Positions 16,001 through 29,945 are shown, counted from the first letter of the stretch. The stretch: DNA of 64,000 nucleotides from Metridium senile (GCA_949775045.1 OX459108.1:10373572-10437571); one strand, 5' to 3'. Translations and numbers: made by a program. Notes: a model not told the origin generated them from the letters alone.

Positions 16001-19000
16001 GTTACATTGTTTGACGTCTGGCATATCTCATGTGGGGGCGAGTCATGCCATTCATCAGTTCAATTTTGCAGTCGAGTACCAAGTTGTTTCAGTCCTGTAC
16101 CAAACTGTATTGACTAGATCTTGTGTGCAAGATTCTTATCCTTTGAGTCAGTCATTCCATACGGCATCAGACTGTTACATTGTTAGACGTTTGACATTTC
16201 TCATGTGGGGGCGAGTCAAGCCATTCATCACATCAATGTTGCAGTCGAGTACCAAGTTGTTATAGTCCTGTACCAAACTGTGTTGACTAGATCTTGTGTG
16301 CAAAAGTCTCTTTTCCATTCGGTCAGTCATTCCATACATCAGACTGTTACATTGTTAGACATCTGGCATTTCTCATGTGGGGGCGAGTCATGCCATTCAT
16401 CAGTTCAAAGTTGCAGTCGAGTACCAAGTTGTTTCAGTCCTGTACCAAACTGTGTTGACTAGATCTTGTGTGCAAAAGTGTCTTTTCCATTCGGTCAGTC
16501 ATTCCATACATCAGACTGTTACATTGTTAGACGTCTGACATTTCTCATGTGGGGGCGAGTCATGCCATTCATCAGATCAATGTTGCAGTCGAGTACAAAG
16601 TTCTTTCAGTTCTGTACCAAACTGTGTTGACTAGATCTTGTGTGCAAAAGTCTCTTTTCCATTCGGTCAGTCATTCCATACATCAGACTGTTACATTGCT
16701 AGACGTCTGGCATATCTCATGTGGGGGCGAGTCATGCCATTCATCATTTCAATGTTGCAGTCGAGCACTAAGTTGATATAGTCTTGTACCAAACTGTTTT
16801 GACTAGATCTTGTGTGCAAAAGTCTCTTTTTCTTTGTGTCAGTCATTCCATACTTCAGACTGTTACATTGTTAGACGTTTGACGTTTCTCATGTGGGGGC
16901 GAGTCATGCCATTCATCACATCAATGTTGCAGTCGATTACCAAGTTGTTATAGTACTGTACCGAACTGTGTTGACTAGATCTTGTGTGCAAAAGTCTCTT
17001 TTTCTTTGGGTCAGTCATTCCATACTTCAGACTGTTACATTGTTAGACGTTTGACGTTTCTCATGTGGGGGCGAGTCATGCCATTCATCAGTTCAAAGTT
17101 GCAGTCGAGTACCAAGTTGTTTCAGTCCTGTACCAAACTGTGTTGACTAGATCTTGGGTGCAAAAGTGTCTTTTTATTTGGTCAGTCATTCCATACATCA
17201 GACTGTTACATTGTTAGACGTCTGACATTTCTCATGTGGGGGCGAGTGATGCCATTCATCAGATCAATGTTGCAGTCGAGTACAAAGTTCTTTTAGTTCT
17301 GTACCAAACTGTGTTGACTAGATCTTGTGTGCAAAAGTCCCTTTTACATTCGGTCAGTCATTCCATACATCAGACTGTTACATTGTTTGACGTCTGGCAT
17401 TTCTCATGTGGGGGCGAGTCAAGCCATTCATCAGTTCAATGTTGCAGTCGAGCACTAAGTTGATATAGTCTTGCACCAAACTGTTTTGACTAGATCTTGT
17501 GTGCAAAAGTCTCTTTTTATTTGGGTCAGTCATTCCATACTTCAGACTGTTACATTGTTAAACGTTTGACGTTTCTCATGTGGGGGCGAGTCATGCCATT
17601 CATCACATCAATGTTGCAGTCGATTACCAAGTTGTTATAGTACTGTACCGAACTGTGTTGACTAGATCTTGTGTGCAAAAGTCTCTTTTTCTTTGGGTCA
17701 GTCATTTCATACTTCAGACTGTTACATTGTTAGACGTTTGACGTTTCTCATGTGGGGGCGAGTCATGCCATTCATCACATCAATGTTGCAGTCGATTACC
17801 AAGTTGTTATAGTACTGTACCGAACTGTGTTGACTAGATCTTGTGTGCAAAAGTCTCTTTTTCTTTGGGTCAGTCATTCCATACTTCAGACTGTTACATT
17901 GTTAGACGTTTGACGTTTCTCATGTGGGGGCGAGTCATGCCATTCATCAGTTCAAAGTTGCAGTCGAGTACCAAGTTGTTTCAGTCCTGTACCAAACTGT
18001 GTTGACTAGATCTTGGGTGCAAAAGTGTCTTTTTATTTGGTCAGTCATTCCATACATCAGACTGTTACATTGTTAGACGTCTGACATTTCTCATGTGGGG
18101 GCGAGTGATGCCATTCATCAGATCAATGTTGCAGTCGAGTACAAAGTTCGTTTAGTTCTGTACCAAACTGTGTTGACTAGATCTTGTGTGCAAAAGTCCC
18201 TTTTACATTCGGTCAGTCATTCCATACATCAGACTGTTACATTGTTTGACGTCTGGCATTTCTCATGTGGGGGCGAGTCAAGCCATTCATCAGTTCAATG
18301 TTGCAGTCGAGCACTAAGTTGATATAGTCTTGCACCAAACTGTTTTGACTAGATCTTGTGTGCAAAAGTCTCTTTTTATTTGGGTCAGTCATTCCATACT
18401 TCAGACTGTTACATTGTTAAACGTTTGACGTTTCTCGTGTGGGGGCGAGTCATGCCATTCATCACATCAATGTTGCAGTCGATTACCAAGTTGTTATAGT
18501 ACTGTACCGAACTGTGTTGACTAGATCTTGTGTGCAAAAGTCTCTTTTTCTTTGGGTCAGTCATTTCATACTTCAGACTGTTACATTGTTAGACGTTTGA
18601 CGTTTCTCATGTGGGGGCGAGTCATGCCATTCATCACATCAATGTTGCAGTCGATTACCAAGTTGTTATAGTACTGTACCGAACTGTGTTGACTAGATCT
18701 TGTGTGCAAAAGTCTCTTTTTCTTTGGGTCAGTCATTCCATACTTCAGACTGTTACATTGTTAGACGTTTGACGTTTCTCATGTGGGGGCGAGTCATGCC
18801 ATTCATCAGTTCAAAGTTGCAGTCGAGTACCAAGTTGTTTCAGTCCTGTACCAAACTGTGTTGACTAGATCTTGGGTGCAAAAGTCTCTTTTTATTTGGT
18901 CAGTCATTCCATACATCAGACTGTTACATTGTTAGACGTCTGACATTTTTCATGTGGGGGCGAGTCATGCCATTCATCAGATCAATGTTGTAGTCGAGTA

Positions 19001-22000
19001 CAAAGTTCTTTCAGTTCTGTACCAAACTGTGTTGACTAGATCTTGTGTGCAAAAGTCTCTTTTCCATTCGGTCAGTCATTCCATACATCAGACTGTTACA
19101 TTGTTTGACGTCTGGCATATCTCATGTGGGGGCGAGTCATGCCATTCATCAGTTCAATTTTGCAGTCGAGTACCAAGTTGTTTCAGTCCTGTACCAAACT
19201 GTATTGACTAGATCTTGTGTGCAAGATTCTTATCCTTTGAGTCAGTCATTCCATACGGCATCAGACTGTTACATTGTTAGACGTTTGACATTTCTCATGT
19301 GGGGGCGAGTCAAGCCATTCATCACATCAATGTTGCAGTCGAGTACCAAGTTGTTATAGTCCTGTACCAAACTGTGTTGACTAGATCTTGTGTGCAAAAG
19401 TCTCTTTTCCATTCGGTCAGTCATTCCATACATCAGACTGTTACATTGTTAGACATCTGGCATTTCTCATGTGGGGGCGAGTCATGCCATTCATCAGTTC
19501 AAAGTTGCAGTCGAGTACCAAGTTGTTTCAGTCCTGTACCAAACTGTGTTGACTAGATCTTGTGTGCAAAAGTGTCTTTTCCATTCGGTCAGTCATTCCA
19601 TACATCAGACTGTTACATTGTTAGACGTCTGACATTTCTCATGTGGGGGCGAGTCATGCCATTCATCAGATCAATGTTGCAGTCGAGTACAAAGTTCTTT
19701 CAGTTCTGTACCAAACTGTGTTGACTAGATCTTGTGTGCAAAAGTGTCTTTTCCATTCGGTCAGTCATTCCATACATCAGACTGTTACATTGCTAGACGT
19801 CTGGCATATCTCATGTGGGGGCGAGTCATGCCATTCATCATTTCAATGTTGCAGTCGAGCACTAAGTTGATATAGTCTTGTACCAAACTGTTTTGACTAG
19901 ATCTTGTGTGCAAAAGTCTCTTTTTCTTTGTGTCAGTCATTCCATACTTCAGACTGTTACATTGTTAGACGTTTGACGTTTCTCATGTGGGGGCGAGTCA
20001 TGCCATTCATCACATCAATGTTGCAGTCGATTACCAAGTTGTTATAGTACTGTACCGAACTGTGTTGACTAGATCTTGTGTGCAAAAGTCTCTTTTTCTT
20101 TGGGTCAGTCATTCCATACTTCAGACTGTTACATTGTTAGACGTTTGACGTTTCTCATGTGGGGGCGAGTCATGCCATTCATCAGTTCAAAGTTGCAGTC
20201 GAGTACCAAGTTGTTTCAGTCCTGTACCAAACTGTGTTGACTAGATCTTGGGTGCAAAAGTGTCTTTTTATTTGGTCAGTCATTCCATACATCAGACTGT
20301 TACATTGTTAGACGTCTGACATTTCTCATGTGGGGGCGAGTCATGCCATTCATCAGATCAATGTTGCAGTCGAGTACAAAGTTCTTTCAGTTCTGTACCA
20401 AACTGTGTTGACTAGATCTTGTGTGCAAAAGTCTCTTTTCCATTCGGTCAGTCATTCCATACATCAGACTGTTACATTGCTAGACGTCTGGCATATCTCA
20501 TGTGGGGGCGAGTCATGCCATTCATCATTTCAATGTTGCAGTCGAGCACTAAGTTGATATAGTCTTGTACCAAACTGTTTTGACTAGATCTTGTGTGCAA
20601 AAGTCTCTTTTTCTTTGTGTCAGTCATTCCATACTTCAGACTGTTACATTGTTAGACGTTTGACGTTTCTCATGTGGGGGCGAGTCATGCCATTCATCAC
20701 ATCAATGTTGCAGTCGATTACCAAGTTGTTATAGTACTGTACCGAACTGTGTTGACTAGATCTTGTGTGCAAAAGTCTCTTTTTCTTTGGGTCAGTCATT
20801 CCATACTTCAGACTGTTACATTGTTAGACGTTTGACGTTTCTCATGTGGGGGCGAGTCATGCCATTCATCAGTTCAAAGTTGCAGTCGAGTACCAAGTTG
20901 TTTCAGTCCTGTACCAAACTGTGTTGACTAGATCTTGGGTGCAAAAGTGTCTTTTTATTTGGTCAGTCATTCCATACATCAGACTGTTACATTGTTAGAC
21001 GTCTGACATTTCTCATGTGGGGGCGAGTGATGCCATTCATCAGATCAATGTTGCAGTCGAGTACAAAGTTCTTTTAGTTCTGTACCAAACTGTGTTGACT
21101 AGATCTTGTGTGCAAAAGTCCCTTTTACATTCGGTCAGTCATTCCATACATCAGACTGTTACATTGTTTGACGTCTGGCATTTCTCATGTGGGGGCGAGT
21201 CAAGCCATTCATCAGTTCAATGTTGCAGTCGAGCACTAAGTTGATATAGTCTTGCACCAAACTGTTTTGACTAGATCTTGTGTGCAAAAGTCTCTTTTTA
21301 TTTGGGTCAGTCATTCCATACTTCAGACTGTTACATTGTTAAACGTTTGACGTTTCTCGTGTGGGGGCGAGTCATGCCATTCATCACATCAATGTTGCAG
21401 TCGATTACCAAGTTGTTATAGTACTGTACCGAACTGTGTTGACTAGATCTTGTGTGCAAAAGTCTCTTTTTCTTTGGGTCAGTCATTTCATACTTCAGAC
21501 TGTTACATTGTTAGACGTTTGACGTTTCTCATGTGGGGGCGAGTCATGCCATTCATCACATCAATGTTGCAGTCGATTACCAAGTTGTTATAGTACTGTA
21601 CCGAACTGTGTTGACTAGATCTTGTGTGCAAAAGTCTCTTTTTCTTTGGGTCAGTCATTCCATACTTCAGACTGTTACATTGTTAGACGTTTGACGTTTC
21701 TCATGTGGGGGCGAGTCATGCCATTCATCAGTTCAAAGTTGCAGTCGAGTACCAAGTTGTTTCAGTCCTGTACCAAACTGTGTTGACTAGATCTTGGGTG
21801 CAAAAGTCTCTTTTTATTTGGTCAGTCATTCCATACATCAGACTGTTACATTGTTAGACGTCTGACATTTTTCATGTGGGGGCGAGTCATGCCATTCATC
21901 AGATCAATGTTGTAGTCGAGTACAAAGTTCTTTCAGTTCTGTACCAAACTGTGTTGACTAGATCTTGTGTGCAAAAGTCTCTTTTCCATTCGGTCAGTCA

Positions 22001-25000
22001 TTCCATACATCAGACTGTTACATTGTTTGACGTCTGGCATATCTCATGTGGGGGCGAGTCATGCCATTCATCAGTTCAATTTTGCAGTCGAGTACCAAGT
22101 TGTTTCAGTCCTGTACCAAACTGTATTGACTAGATCTTGTGTGCAAGATTCTTATCCTTTGAGTCAGTCATTCCATACGGCATCAGACTGTTACATTGTT
22201 AGACGTTTGACATTTCTCATGTGGGGGCGAGTCAAGCCATTCATCACATCAATGTTGCAGTCGAGTACCAAGTTGTTATAGTCCTGTACCAAACTGTGTT
22301 GACTAGATCTTGTGTGCAAAAGTCTCTTTTCCATTCGGTCAGTCATTCCATACATCAGACTGTTACATTGTTAGACATCTGGCATTTCTCATGTGGGGGC
22401 GAGTCATGCCATTCATCAGTTCAAAGTTGCAGTCGAGTACCAAGTTGTTTCAGTCCTGTACCAAACTGTGTTGACTAGATCTTGTGTGCAAAAGTGTCTT
22501 TTCCATTCGGTCAGTCATTCCATACATCAGACTGTTACATTGTTAGACGTCTGACATTTCTCATGTGGGGGCGAGTCATGCCATTCATCAGATCAATGTT
22601 GCAGTCGAGTACAAAGTTCTTTCAGTTCTGTACCAAACTGTGTTGACTAGATCTTGTGTGCAAAAGTCTCTTTTCCATTCGGTCAGTCATTCCATACATC
22701 AGACTGTTACATTGCTAGACGTCTGGCATATCTCATGTGGGGGCGAGTCATGCCATTCATCATTTCAATGTTGCAGTCGAGCACTAAGTTGATATAGTCT
22801 TGTACCAAACTGTTTTGACTAGATCTTGTGTGCAAAAGTCTCTTTTTCTTTGTGTCAGTCATTCCATACTTCAGACTGTTACATTGTTAGACGTTTGACG
22901 TTTCTCATGTGGGGGCGAGTCATGCCATTCATCACATCAATGTTGCAGTCGATTACCAAGTTGTTATAGTACTGTACCGAACTGTGTTGACTAGATCTTG
23001 TGTGCAAAAGTCTCTTTTTCTTTGGGTCAGTCATTCCATACTTCAGACTGTTACATTGTTAGACGTTTGACGTTTCTCATGTGGGGGCGAGTCATGCCAT
23101 TCATCAGTTCAAAGTTGCAGTCGAGTACCAAGTTGTTTCAGTCCTGTACCAAACTGTGTTGACTAGATCTTGGGTGCAAAAGTGTCTTTTTATTTGGTCA
23201 GTCATTCCATACATCAGACTGTTACATTGTTAGACGTCTGACATTTCTCATGTGGGGGCGAGTCATGCCATTCATCAGATCAATGTTGCAGTCGAGTACA
23301 AAGTTCTTTCAGTTCTGTACCAAACTGTGTTGACTAGATCTTGTGTGCAAAAGTCTCTTTTCCATTCGGTCAGTCATTCCATACATCAGACTGTTACATT
23401 GCTAGACGTCTGGCATATCTCATGTGGGGGCGAGTCATGCCATTCATCATTTCAATGTTGCAGTCGAGCACTAAGTTGATATAGTCTTGTACCAAACTGT
23501 TTTGACTAGATCTTGTGTGCAAAAGTCTCTTTTTCTTTGTGTCAGTCATTCCATACTTCAGACTGTTACATTGTTAGACGTTTGACGTTTCTCATGTGGG
23601 GGCGAGTCATGCCATTCATCACATCAATGTTGCAGTCGATTACCAAGTTGTTATAGTACTGTACCGAACTGTGTTGACTAGATCTTGTGTGCAAAAGTCT
23701 CTTTTTCTTTGGGTCAGTCATTCCATACTTCAGACTGTTACATTGTTAGACGTTTGACGTTTCTCATGTGGGGGCGAGTCATGCCATTCATCAGTTCAAA
23801 GTTGCAGTCGAGTACCAAGTTGTTTCAGTCCTGTACCAAACTGTGTTGACTAGATCTTGGGTGCAAAAGTGTCTTTTTATTTGGTCAGTCATTCCATACA
23901 TCAGACTGTTACATTGTTAGACGTCTGACATTTCTCATGTGGGGGCGAGTGATGCCATTCATCAGATCAATGTTGCAGTCGAGTACAAAGTTCTTTTAGT
24001 TCTGTACCAAACTGTGTTGACTAGATCTTGTGTGCAAAAGTCCCTTTTACATTCGGTCAGTCATTCCATACATCAGACTGTTACATTGTTTGACGTCTGG
24101 CATTTCTCATGTGGGGGCGAGTCAAGCCATTCATCAGTTCAATGTTGCAGTCGAGCACTAAGTTGATATAGTCTTGCACCAAACTGTTTTGACTAGATCT
24201 TGTGTGCAAAAGTCTCTTTTTATTTGGGTCAGTCATTCCATACTTCAGACTGTTACATTGTTAAACGTTTGACGTTTCTCATGTGGGGGCGAGTCATGCC
24301 ATTCATCACATCAATGTTGCAGTCGATTACCAAGTTGTTATAGTACTGTACCGAACTGTGTTGACTAGATCTTGTGTGCAAAAGTCTCTTTTTCTTTGGG
24401 TCAGTCATTTCATACTTCAGACTGTTACATTGTTAGACGTTTGACGTTTCTCATGTGGGGGCGAGTCATGCCATTCATCACATCAATGTTGCAGTCGATT
24501 ACCAAGTTGTTATAGTACTGTACCGAACTGTGTTGACTAGATCTTGTGTGCAAAAGTCTCTTTTTCTTTGGGTCAGTCATTCCATACTTCAGACTGTTAC
24601 ATTGTTAGACGTTTGACGTTTCTCATGTGGGGGCGAGTCATGCCATTCATCAGTTCAAAGTTGCAGTCGAGTACCAAGTTGTTTCAGTCCTGTACCAAAC
24701 TGTGTTGACTAGATCTTGGGTGCAAAAGTGTCTTTTTATTTGGTCAGTCATTCCATACATCAGACTGTTACATTGTTAGACGTCTGACATTTCTCATGTG
24801 GGGGCGAGTCATGCCATTCATCAGATCAATGTTGCAGTCGAGTACAAAGTTCTTTCAGTTCTGTACCAAACTGTGTTGACTAGATCTTGTGTGCAAAAGT
24901 GTCTTTTCCATTCGGTCAGTCATTCCATACATCAGACTGTTACATTGCTAGACGTCTGGCATATCTCATGTGGGGGCGAGTCATGCCATTCATCATTTCA

Positions 25001-25167
25001 ATGTTGCAGTCGAGCACTAAGTTGATATAGTCTTGTACCAAACTGTTTTGACTAGATCTTGTGTGCAAAAGTCTCTTTTTCTTTGTGTCAGTCATTCCAT
25101 ACTTCAGACTGTTACATTGTTAGACGTTTGACGTTTCTCATGTGGGGGCGAGTCATGCCATTCATCA
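13064..25167. repeat. Satellite super-duplication, copy B
   Basis: Second copy of the roughly 12.1-kb block at 1-12104, offset 13,063 bp. It is nearly identical; one visible difference is a C/G change in the monomer pair at 6580 versus 19643 (AAGTCTCTT against AAGTGTCTT). About 960 bp of other satellite (12105-13063) lies between the two copies. Confidence 0.9.
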
Positions 25168-27261
25168 CATCAATGTTGCAGTCGATTACCAAGTTGTTAT
25201 AGTACTGTACCGAACTGTGTTGACTAGATCTTGTGTGCAAAAGTCTCTTTTTCTTTGGGTCAGTCATTCCATACTTCAGACTGTTACATTGTTAGACGTT
25301 TGACGTTTCTCATGTGGGGGCGAGTCATGCCATTCATCAGTTCAAAGTTGCAGTCGAGTACCAAGTTGTTTCAGTCCTGTACCAAACTGTGTTGACTAGA
25401 TCTTGGGTGCAAAAGTGTCTTTTTATTTGGTCAGTCATTCCATACATCAGACTGTTACATTGTTAGACGTCTGACATTTCTCATGTGGGGGCGAGTGATG
25501 CCATTCATCAGATCAATGTTGCAGTCGAGTACAAAGTTCGTTTAGTTCTGTACCAAACTGTGTTGACTAGATCTTGTGTGCAAAAGTCCCTTTTACATTC
25601 GGTCAGTCATTCCATACATCAGACTGTTACATTGTTTGACGTCTGGCATTTCTCATGTGGGGGCGAGTCAAGCCATTCATCAGTTCAATGTTGCAGTCGA
25701 GCACTAAGTTGATATAGTCTTGCACCAAACTGTTTTGACTAGATCTTGTGTGCAAAAGTCTCTTTTTATTTGGGTCAGTCATTCCATACTTCAGACTGTT
25801 ACATTGTTAAACGTTTGACGTTTCTCGTGTGGGGGCGAGTCATGCCATTCATCACATCAATGTTGCAGTCGATTACCAAGTTGTTATAGTACTGTACCGA
25901 ACTGTGTTGACTAGATCTTGTGTGCAAAAGTCTCTTTTTCTTTGGGTCAGTCATTTCATACTTCAGACTGTTACATTGTTAGACGTTTGACGTTTCTCAT
26001 GTGGGGGCGAGTCATGCCATTCATCACATCAATGTTGCAGTCGATTACCAAGTTGTTATAGTACTGTACCGAACTGTGTTGACTAGATCTTGTGTGCAAA
26101 AGTCTCTTTTTCTTTGGGTCAGTCATTCCATACTTCAGACTGTTACATTGTTAGACGTTTGACGTTTCTCATGTGGGGGCGAGTCATGCCATTCATCAGT
26201 TCAAAGTTGCAGTCGAGTACCAAGTTGTTTCAGTCCTGTACCAAACTGTGTTGACTAGATCTTGGGTGCAAAAGTCTCTTTTTATTTGGTCAGTCATTCC
26301 ATACATCAGACTGTTACATTGTTAGACGTCTGACATTTTTCATGTGGGGGCGAGTCATGCCATTCATCAGATCAATGTTGTAGTCGAGTACAAAGTTCTT
26401 TCAGTTCTGTACCAAACTGTGTTGACTAGATCTTGTGTGCAAAAGTCTCTTTTCCATTCGGTCAGTCATTCCATACATCAGACTGTTACATTGTTTGACG
26501 TCTGGCATATCTCATGTGGGGGCGAGTCATGCCATTCATCAGTTCAATTTTGCAGTCGAGTACCAAGTTGTTTCAGTCCTGTACCAAACTGTATTGACTA
26601 GATCTTGTGTGCAAGATTCTTATCCTTTGAGTCAGTCATTCCATACGGCATCAGACTGTTACATTGTTAGACGTTTGACATTTCTCATGTGGGGGCGAGT
26701 CAAGCCATTCATCACATCAATGTTGCAGTCGAGTACCAAGTTGTTATAGTCCTGTACCAAACTGTGTTGACTAGATCTTGTGTGCAAAAGTCTCTTTTCC
26801 ATTCGGTCAGTCATTCCATACATCAGACTGTTACATTGTTAGACATCTGGCATTTCTCATGTGGGGGCGAGTCATGCCATTCATCAGTTCAAAGTTGCAG
26901 TCGAGTACCAAGTTGTTTCAGTCCTGTACCAAACTGTGTTGACTAGATCTTGTGTGCAAAAGTGTCTTTTCCATTCGGTCAGTCATTCCATACATCAGAC
27001 TGTTACATTGTTAGACGTCTGACATTTCTCATGTGGGGGCGAGTCATGCCATTCATCAGATCAATGTTGCAGTCGAGTACAAAGTTCTTTCAGTTCTGTA
27101 CCAAACTGTGTTGACTAGATCTTGTGTGCAAAAGTCTCTTTTCCATTCGGTCAGTCATTCCATACATCAGACTGTTACATTGCTAGACGTCTGGCATATC
27201 CCATGTGGGGGCGAGTCATGCCATTCATCATTTCAATGTTGCAGTCGAGCACTAAGTTGAT

Positions 27262-29130
27262 ATAGTCTTGTACCAAACTGTTTTGACTAGATCTTGTGTG
27301 CAAAAGTCTCTTTTTCTTTGTGTCAGTCATTCCATACTTCAGACTGTTACATTGTTAGACGTTTGACATTTCTCATGTGGGGGCGAGTCAAGCCATTCAT
27401 CACATCAATGTTGCAGTCGAGTACCAAGTTGTTATAGTCCTGTACCAAACTGTTTTGACTAGATCTTCTGTGCAAAAGGCCCTTTTACTTTGGGTCAGTC
27501 ATTCCATACATCTGACTGTTACATTGTTAGACATCTGACATTTCTCATGTGGGGGCGAGTCATGCCATTCATCATTTCAATGTTGCAGTCGAGCACTATG
27601 TTGATATAGTCTTGTACCAAACTGTATTGACTAGATCTTGTGTGCAAAAGTCTCTTATCCTTTGAGTCAGTCATTCCATACATCAGACTGTTACATTGTT
27701 AGACGTTTGACATTTCTCATGTGGGGGCAAGTCATGCCATTCATCACATCAATGTTGCAGTCGAGTACCAAGTTGTTATAGTCCTGTACCGAACTGTGTT
27801 GACTAGATCTTGTGCGCAAAAGTCTCTTTTTCTTTGGTCAGTCATTCCATACTTCAGACTGTTACATTGCTAGACGTCTGGCATTTCTCATGTGGGGGCG
27901 AGTCATGCCATTCATCAGTTCAATGTTGCAGTCGAGCATCAAGGTATTTCACTCCTGTACCAAACTGTGTTGACTAGATCTTGTGTGCAAAAGTCTCTTT
28001 TTCTTTGGGTCAGTCATTCCATACTTCAGACTGTTACATTGCTAGACGTCTGGCATTTCTCATGTGGGGGCGAGTCATGCCATTCATCAGTTCAATGTTG
28101 CAGTTGAGCACCAAGTTATTTCAGTCCTGTGCCAAACTGTATTGACTAGATGTTGTGGGCAAAAGTCTCTTTTCCTTTTGTCAGTCCATACATCAGACTG
28201 TTACATTCTTAGACGTCTGACATTTCTCATGTGGGGGCGAGTCATGCCATTCATCAGTTCAATGTTGCAGTCGAACACCAAGTTGTTTCTGTCCTGTACC
28301 AAACTGTATTGACTAGATGTTGTGGGCAAAAGTCTCTTTTCCTTTGGTCAGTCATTGCATACATCAGACTGTTACATTGTTTGACGTCTGGCATTTCTCA
28401 TGTGGGGGCGAGTCATGCCATTCATCAGTTCAATGTTGCAGTCGAGCACCAAGTTGTCTCAGTCCTGTACCAAACTGTTTTGACTAGATCTTGTGTACAA
28501 AAGAGTATTTTCCATTTGGTCGGTCATTCCATACATCATACTGTTACATTGTTTGACGTCTGACATTTCTCTTGTTGGGGCGAATCATGCCATTTATCTC
28601 GTCAATGTTGTAGTCGAGTACCAAGTTGTTTTATTCCTGTAACAAACTGTAGACCAGACCTCAGAGAAAAGGGTCTTTTCTCTGCGATGGTCAGTCATGC
28701 CATTCATCACATCGTTTTTGAAGTCGAGTAATGAGTTGTTACAGTCCTGTACTAAACTTGGTAGACCAGATCTTGAATGCAAAATACTCTTTCCTTTGGA
28801 TCAGTCATGCAATGCATCAGACTGTTACATTGGTAGACGTTTGACATTTCTCATGTGGGGTGAGTCATGCCATTCATCAGATCAATGTTGTAGTCGAGTG
28901 ACTAGTTGTTACAGTCCTTTACTTAACTTGGTAGACTAGATCTTAAATGCAAAATACTCTTTCCTTTTGGTCAGTCATGCCATTGATCACATCAATGTTG
29001 TTGTCGAGTAACGGGTTGTTACAGTTCTGTTGTAAACTTGGTAGACTAGATCTTGTGTTCAAAATGCTCTTTCCTTTAGGCCAGTCATGTGATACATGAG
29101 ACTGTTATACTCTTAGACGTCTGAAGTCAT
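27262..29130. repeat. Degenerate edge of the satellite array
   Basis: Monomers are still recognisable but gather private substitutions and small indels toward the right: CTTCTGTGCAAAAGGCCC near 27470, loss of several bases near 28180, and strongly altered units from 28560. The last recognisable remnant is the GACTGTTATACTCTTAGACGTCTGA stretch ending near 29125. A homogeneous interior with a decaying border is expected if unequal exchange homogenises the core only. Confidence 0.85.
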
Positions 29131-29809
29131 GAATATCAGCTCTGTTGTTGGGTACGTTTTGTGGTAGGTACAGTTCAGCATCTTTGTTGTCAGTTTTGTT
29201 GTTTTGTGGTAATAAACGAATGGAGCTTTACCATCCAGTAGCTAAGTTGTTTCAGTCCAAAGCCAATTTCGCTGTTTATATGTTTGTCGTTTTATGTCAA
29301 GCATCAAATTTCCATTTGAAATTGAAGTGTGTCTTGGTCTTTGTTTGTCGTCCTTATCAAAGTTTTTGTGTCTCAAATTGTGTGTCAAGTCATTCTGTTA
29401 AAAGTGGTAAGGTTGTGTTTCTTTTAAAGTGATTTGGAGTTTTGAAGGTTCAGCCATGATGATGGATCTTTCTGTGAAGACCTCCTATTGCACAAATAGA
29501 AAAATAAACATTTTGGTTTACATTTTCAAAGGTTAGCAAGTTTGGCATTGTTTTGGATACTGTAGGAAGCGCTTTGAAATATCACTAGATGTTGTAACGT
29601 TTTTTTCAGTCTTAGCAATTTTGAGGGGTTTTTTTTGTTTTGTTTCGGTTTTTTGCCAAAAGCATAACAAAGAACGTTTAAAAGATTGTTAAAAGTAGAC
29701 GCTTCGAGTACAGACAAACCGTAAATTCATTCCAGTGTTATGATGGTTACACAGTTCACTCAAGGACCTAAAATTTGATTTTTGAAAATTCACGTATCAA
29801 AGATATGCC
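29131..29809. other. Unique AT-rich spacer, no gene recognised
   Basis: Single-copy sequence between the satellite and the next repeats. A 95-codon plus-strand ORF (29145-29432) and a 63-codon minus-strand ORF (29526-29717) are present. Neither has a recognisable domain, supporting splice sites or sequence like the neighbouring genes, and I treat both as chance. Confidence 0.6.
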
Positions 29810-29945
29810 TATGATAGTTCATGATAGTTCCAACTATCATGTGCGTTTGACCACCAACTATCATGCACAACCAACTATCATGTTTGACCGCGCGAATGAT
29901 AGTTGGCGATAGTTGAGACGCCTTCAACTATCATAACCGTTTGAC
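29810..29945. repeat. Cluster of CAACTATCAT repeats in both orientations
   Basis: The decamer CAACTATCATG or its complement ATGATAGTT occurs at least six times in about 130 bp, interleaved with GTTTGACCACC. Direct and inverted copies are mixed, so the stretch can fold. It may be a small foldback element; no clear target duplication was found. Confidence 0.7.

Larger units (their letters stand above)
1..29130. repeat. Satellite array, about 172-bp monomer
   Basis: Head-to-tail tandem array of about 169 monomers. Equivalent positions recur at 344-345, 687 and 859 bp, which are 2, 4 and 5 times 171.8. Every monomer carries the blocks GTCAGTCATTCCATAC, CATGTGGGGGCGAGTCA, GCCATTCATCA and TTGACTAGATCTTG. 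Monomer classes differ by a few substitutions and recur in a fixed order, so the array has higher-order structure. It runs off the left edge of the window and no transposon interrupts it. Short ORFs of 75-104 codons recur because each spans one to two monomers. A 172-bp unit is not a multiple of 3, so they are not taken as genes. The size is near nucleosomal repeat length, typical of centromeric or heterochromatic satellites; that role is an inference. Confidence 0.97.

Noticed and set aside
392..28563. Repeated ORFs of 71-110 codons across the satellite (MGASHAIHQ... type)
   Set aside because: They follow the monomer period, which is not a multiple of 3, have no splice or regulatory support and arise from the same stop-free stretch in each copy.
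1..29130. CRISPR-like array
   Set aside because: The monomers are contiguous with no unique spacers, and the unit of about 172 bp is far from a CRISPR repeat.
29145..29432. 95-codon plus-strand ORF beside the satellite
   Set aside because: No domain, start context or splice evidence, and composition like the surrounding non-coding DNA.
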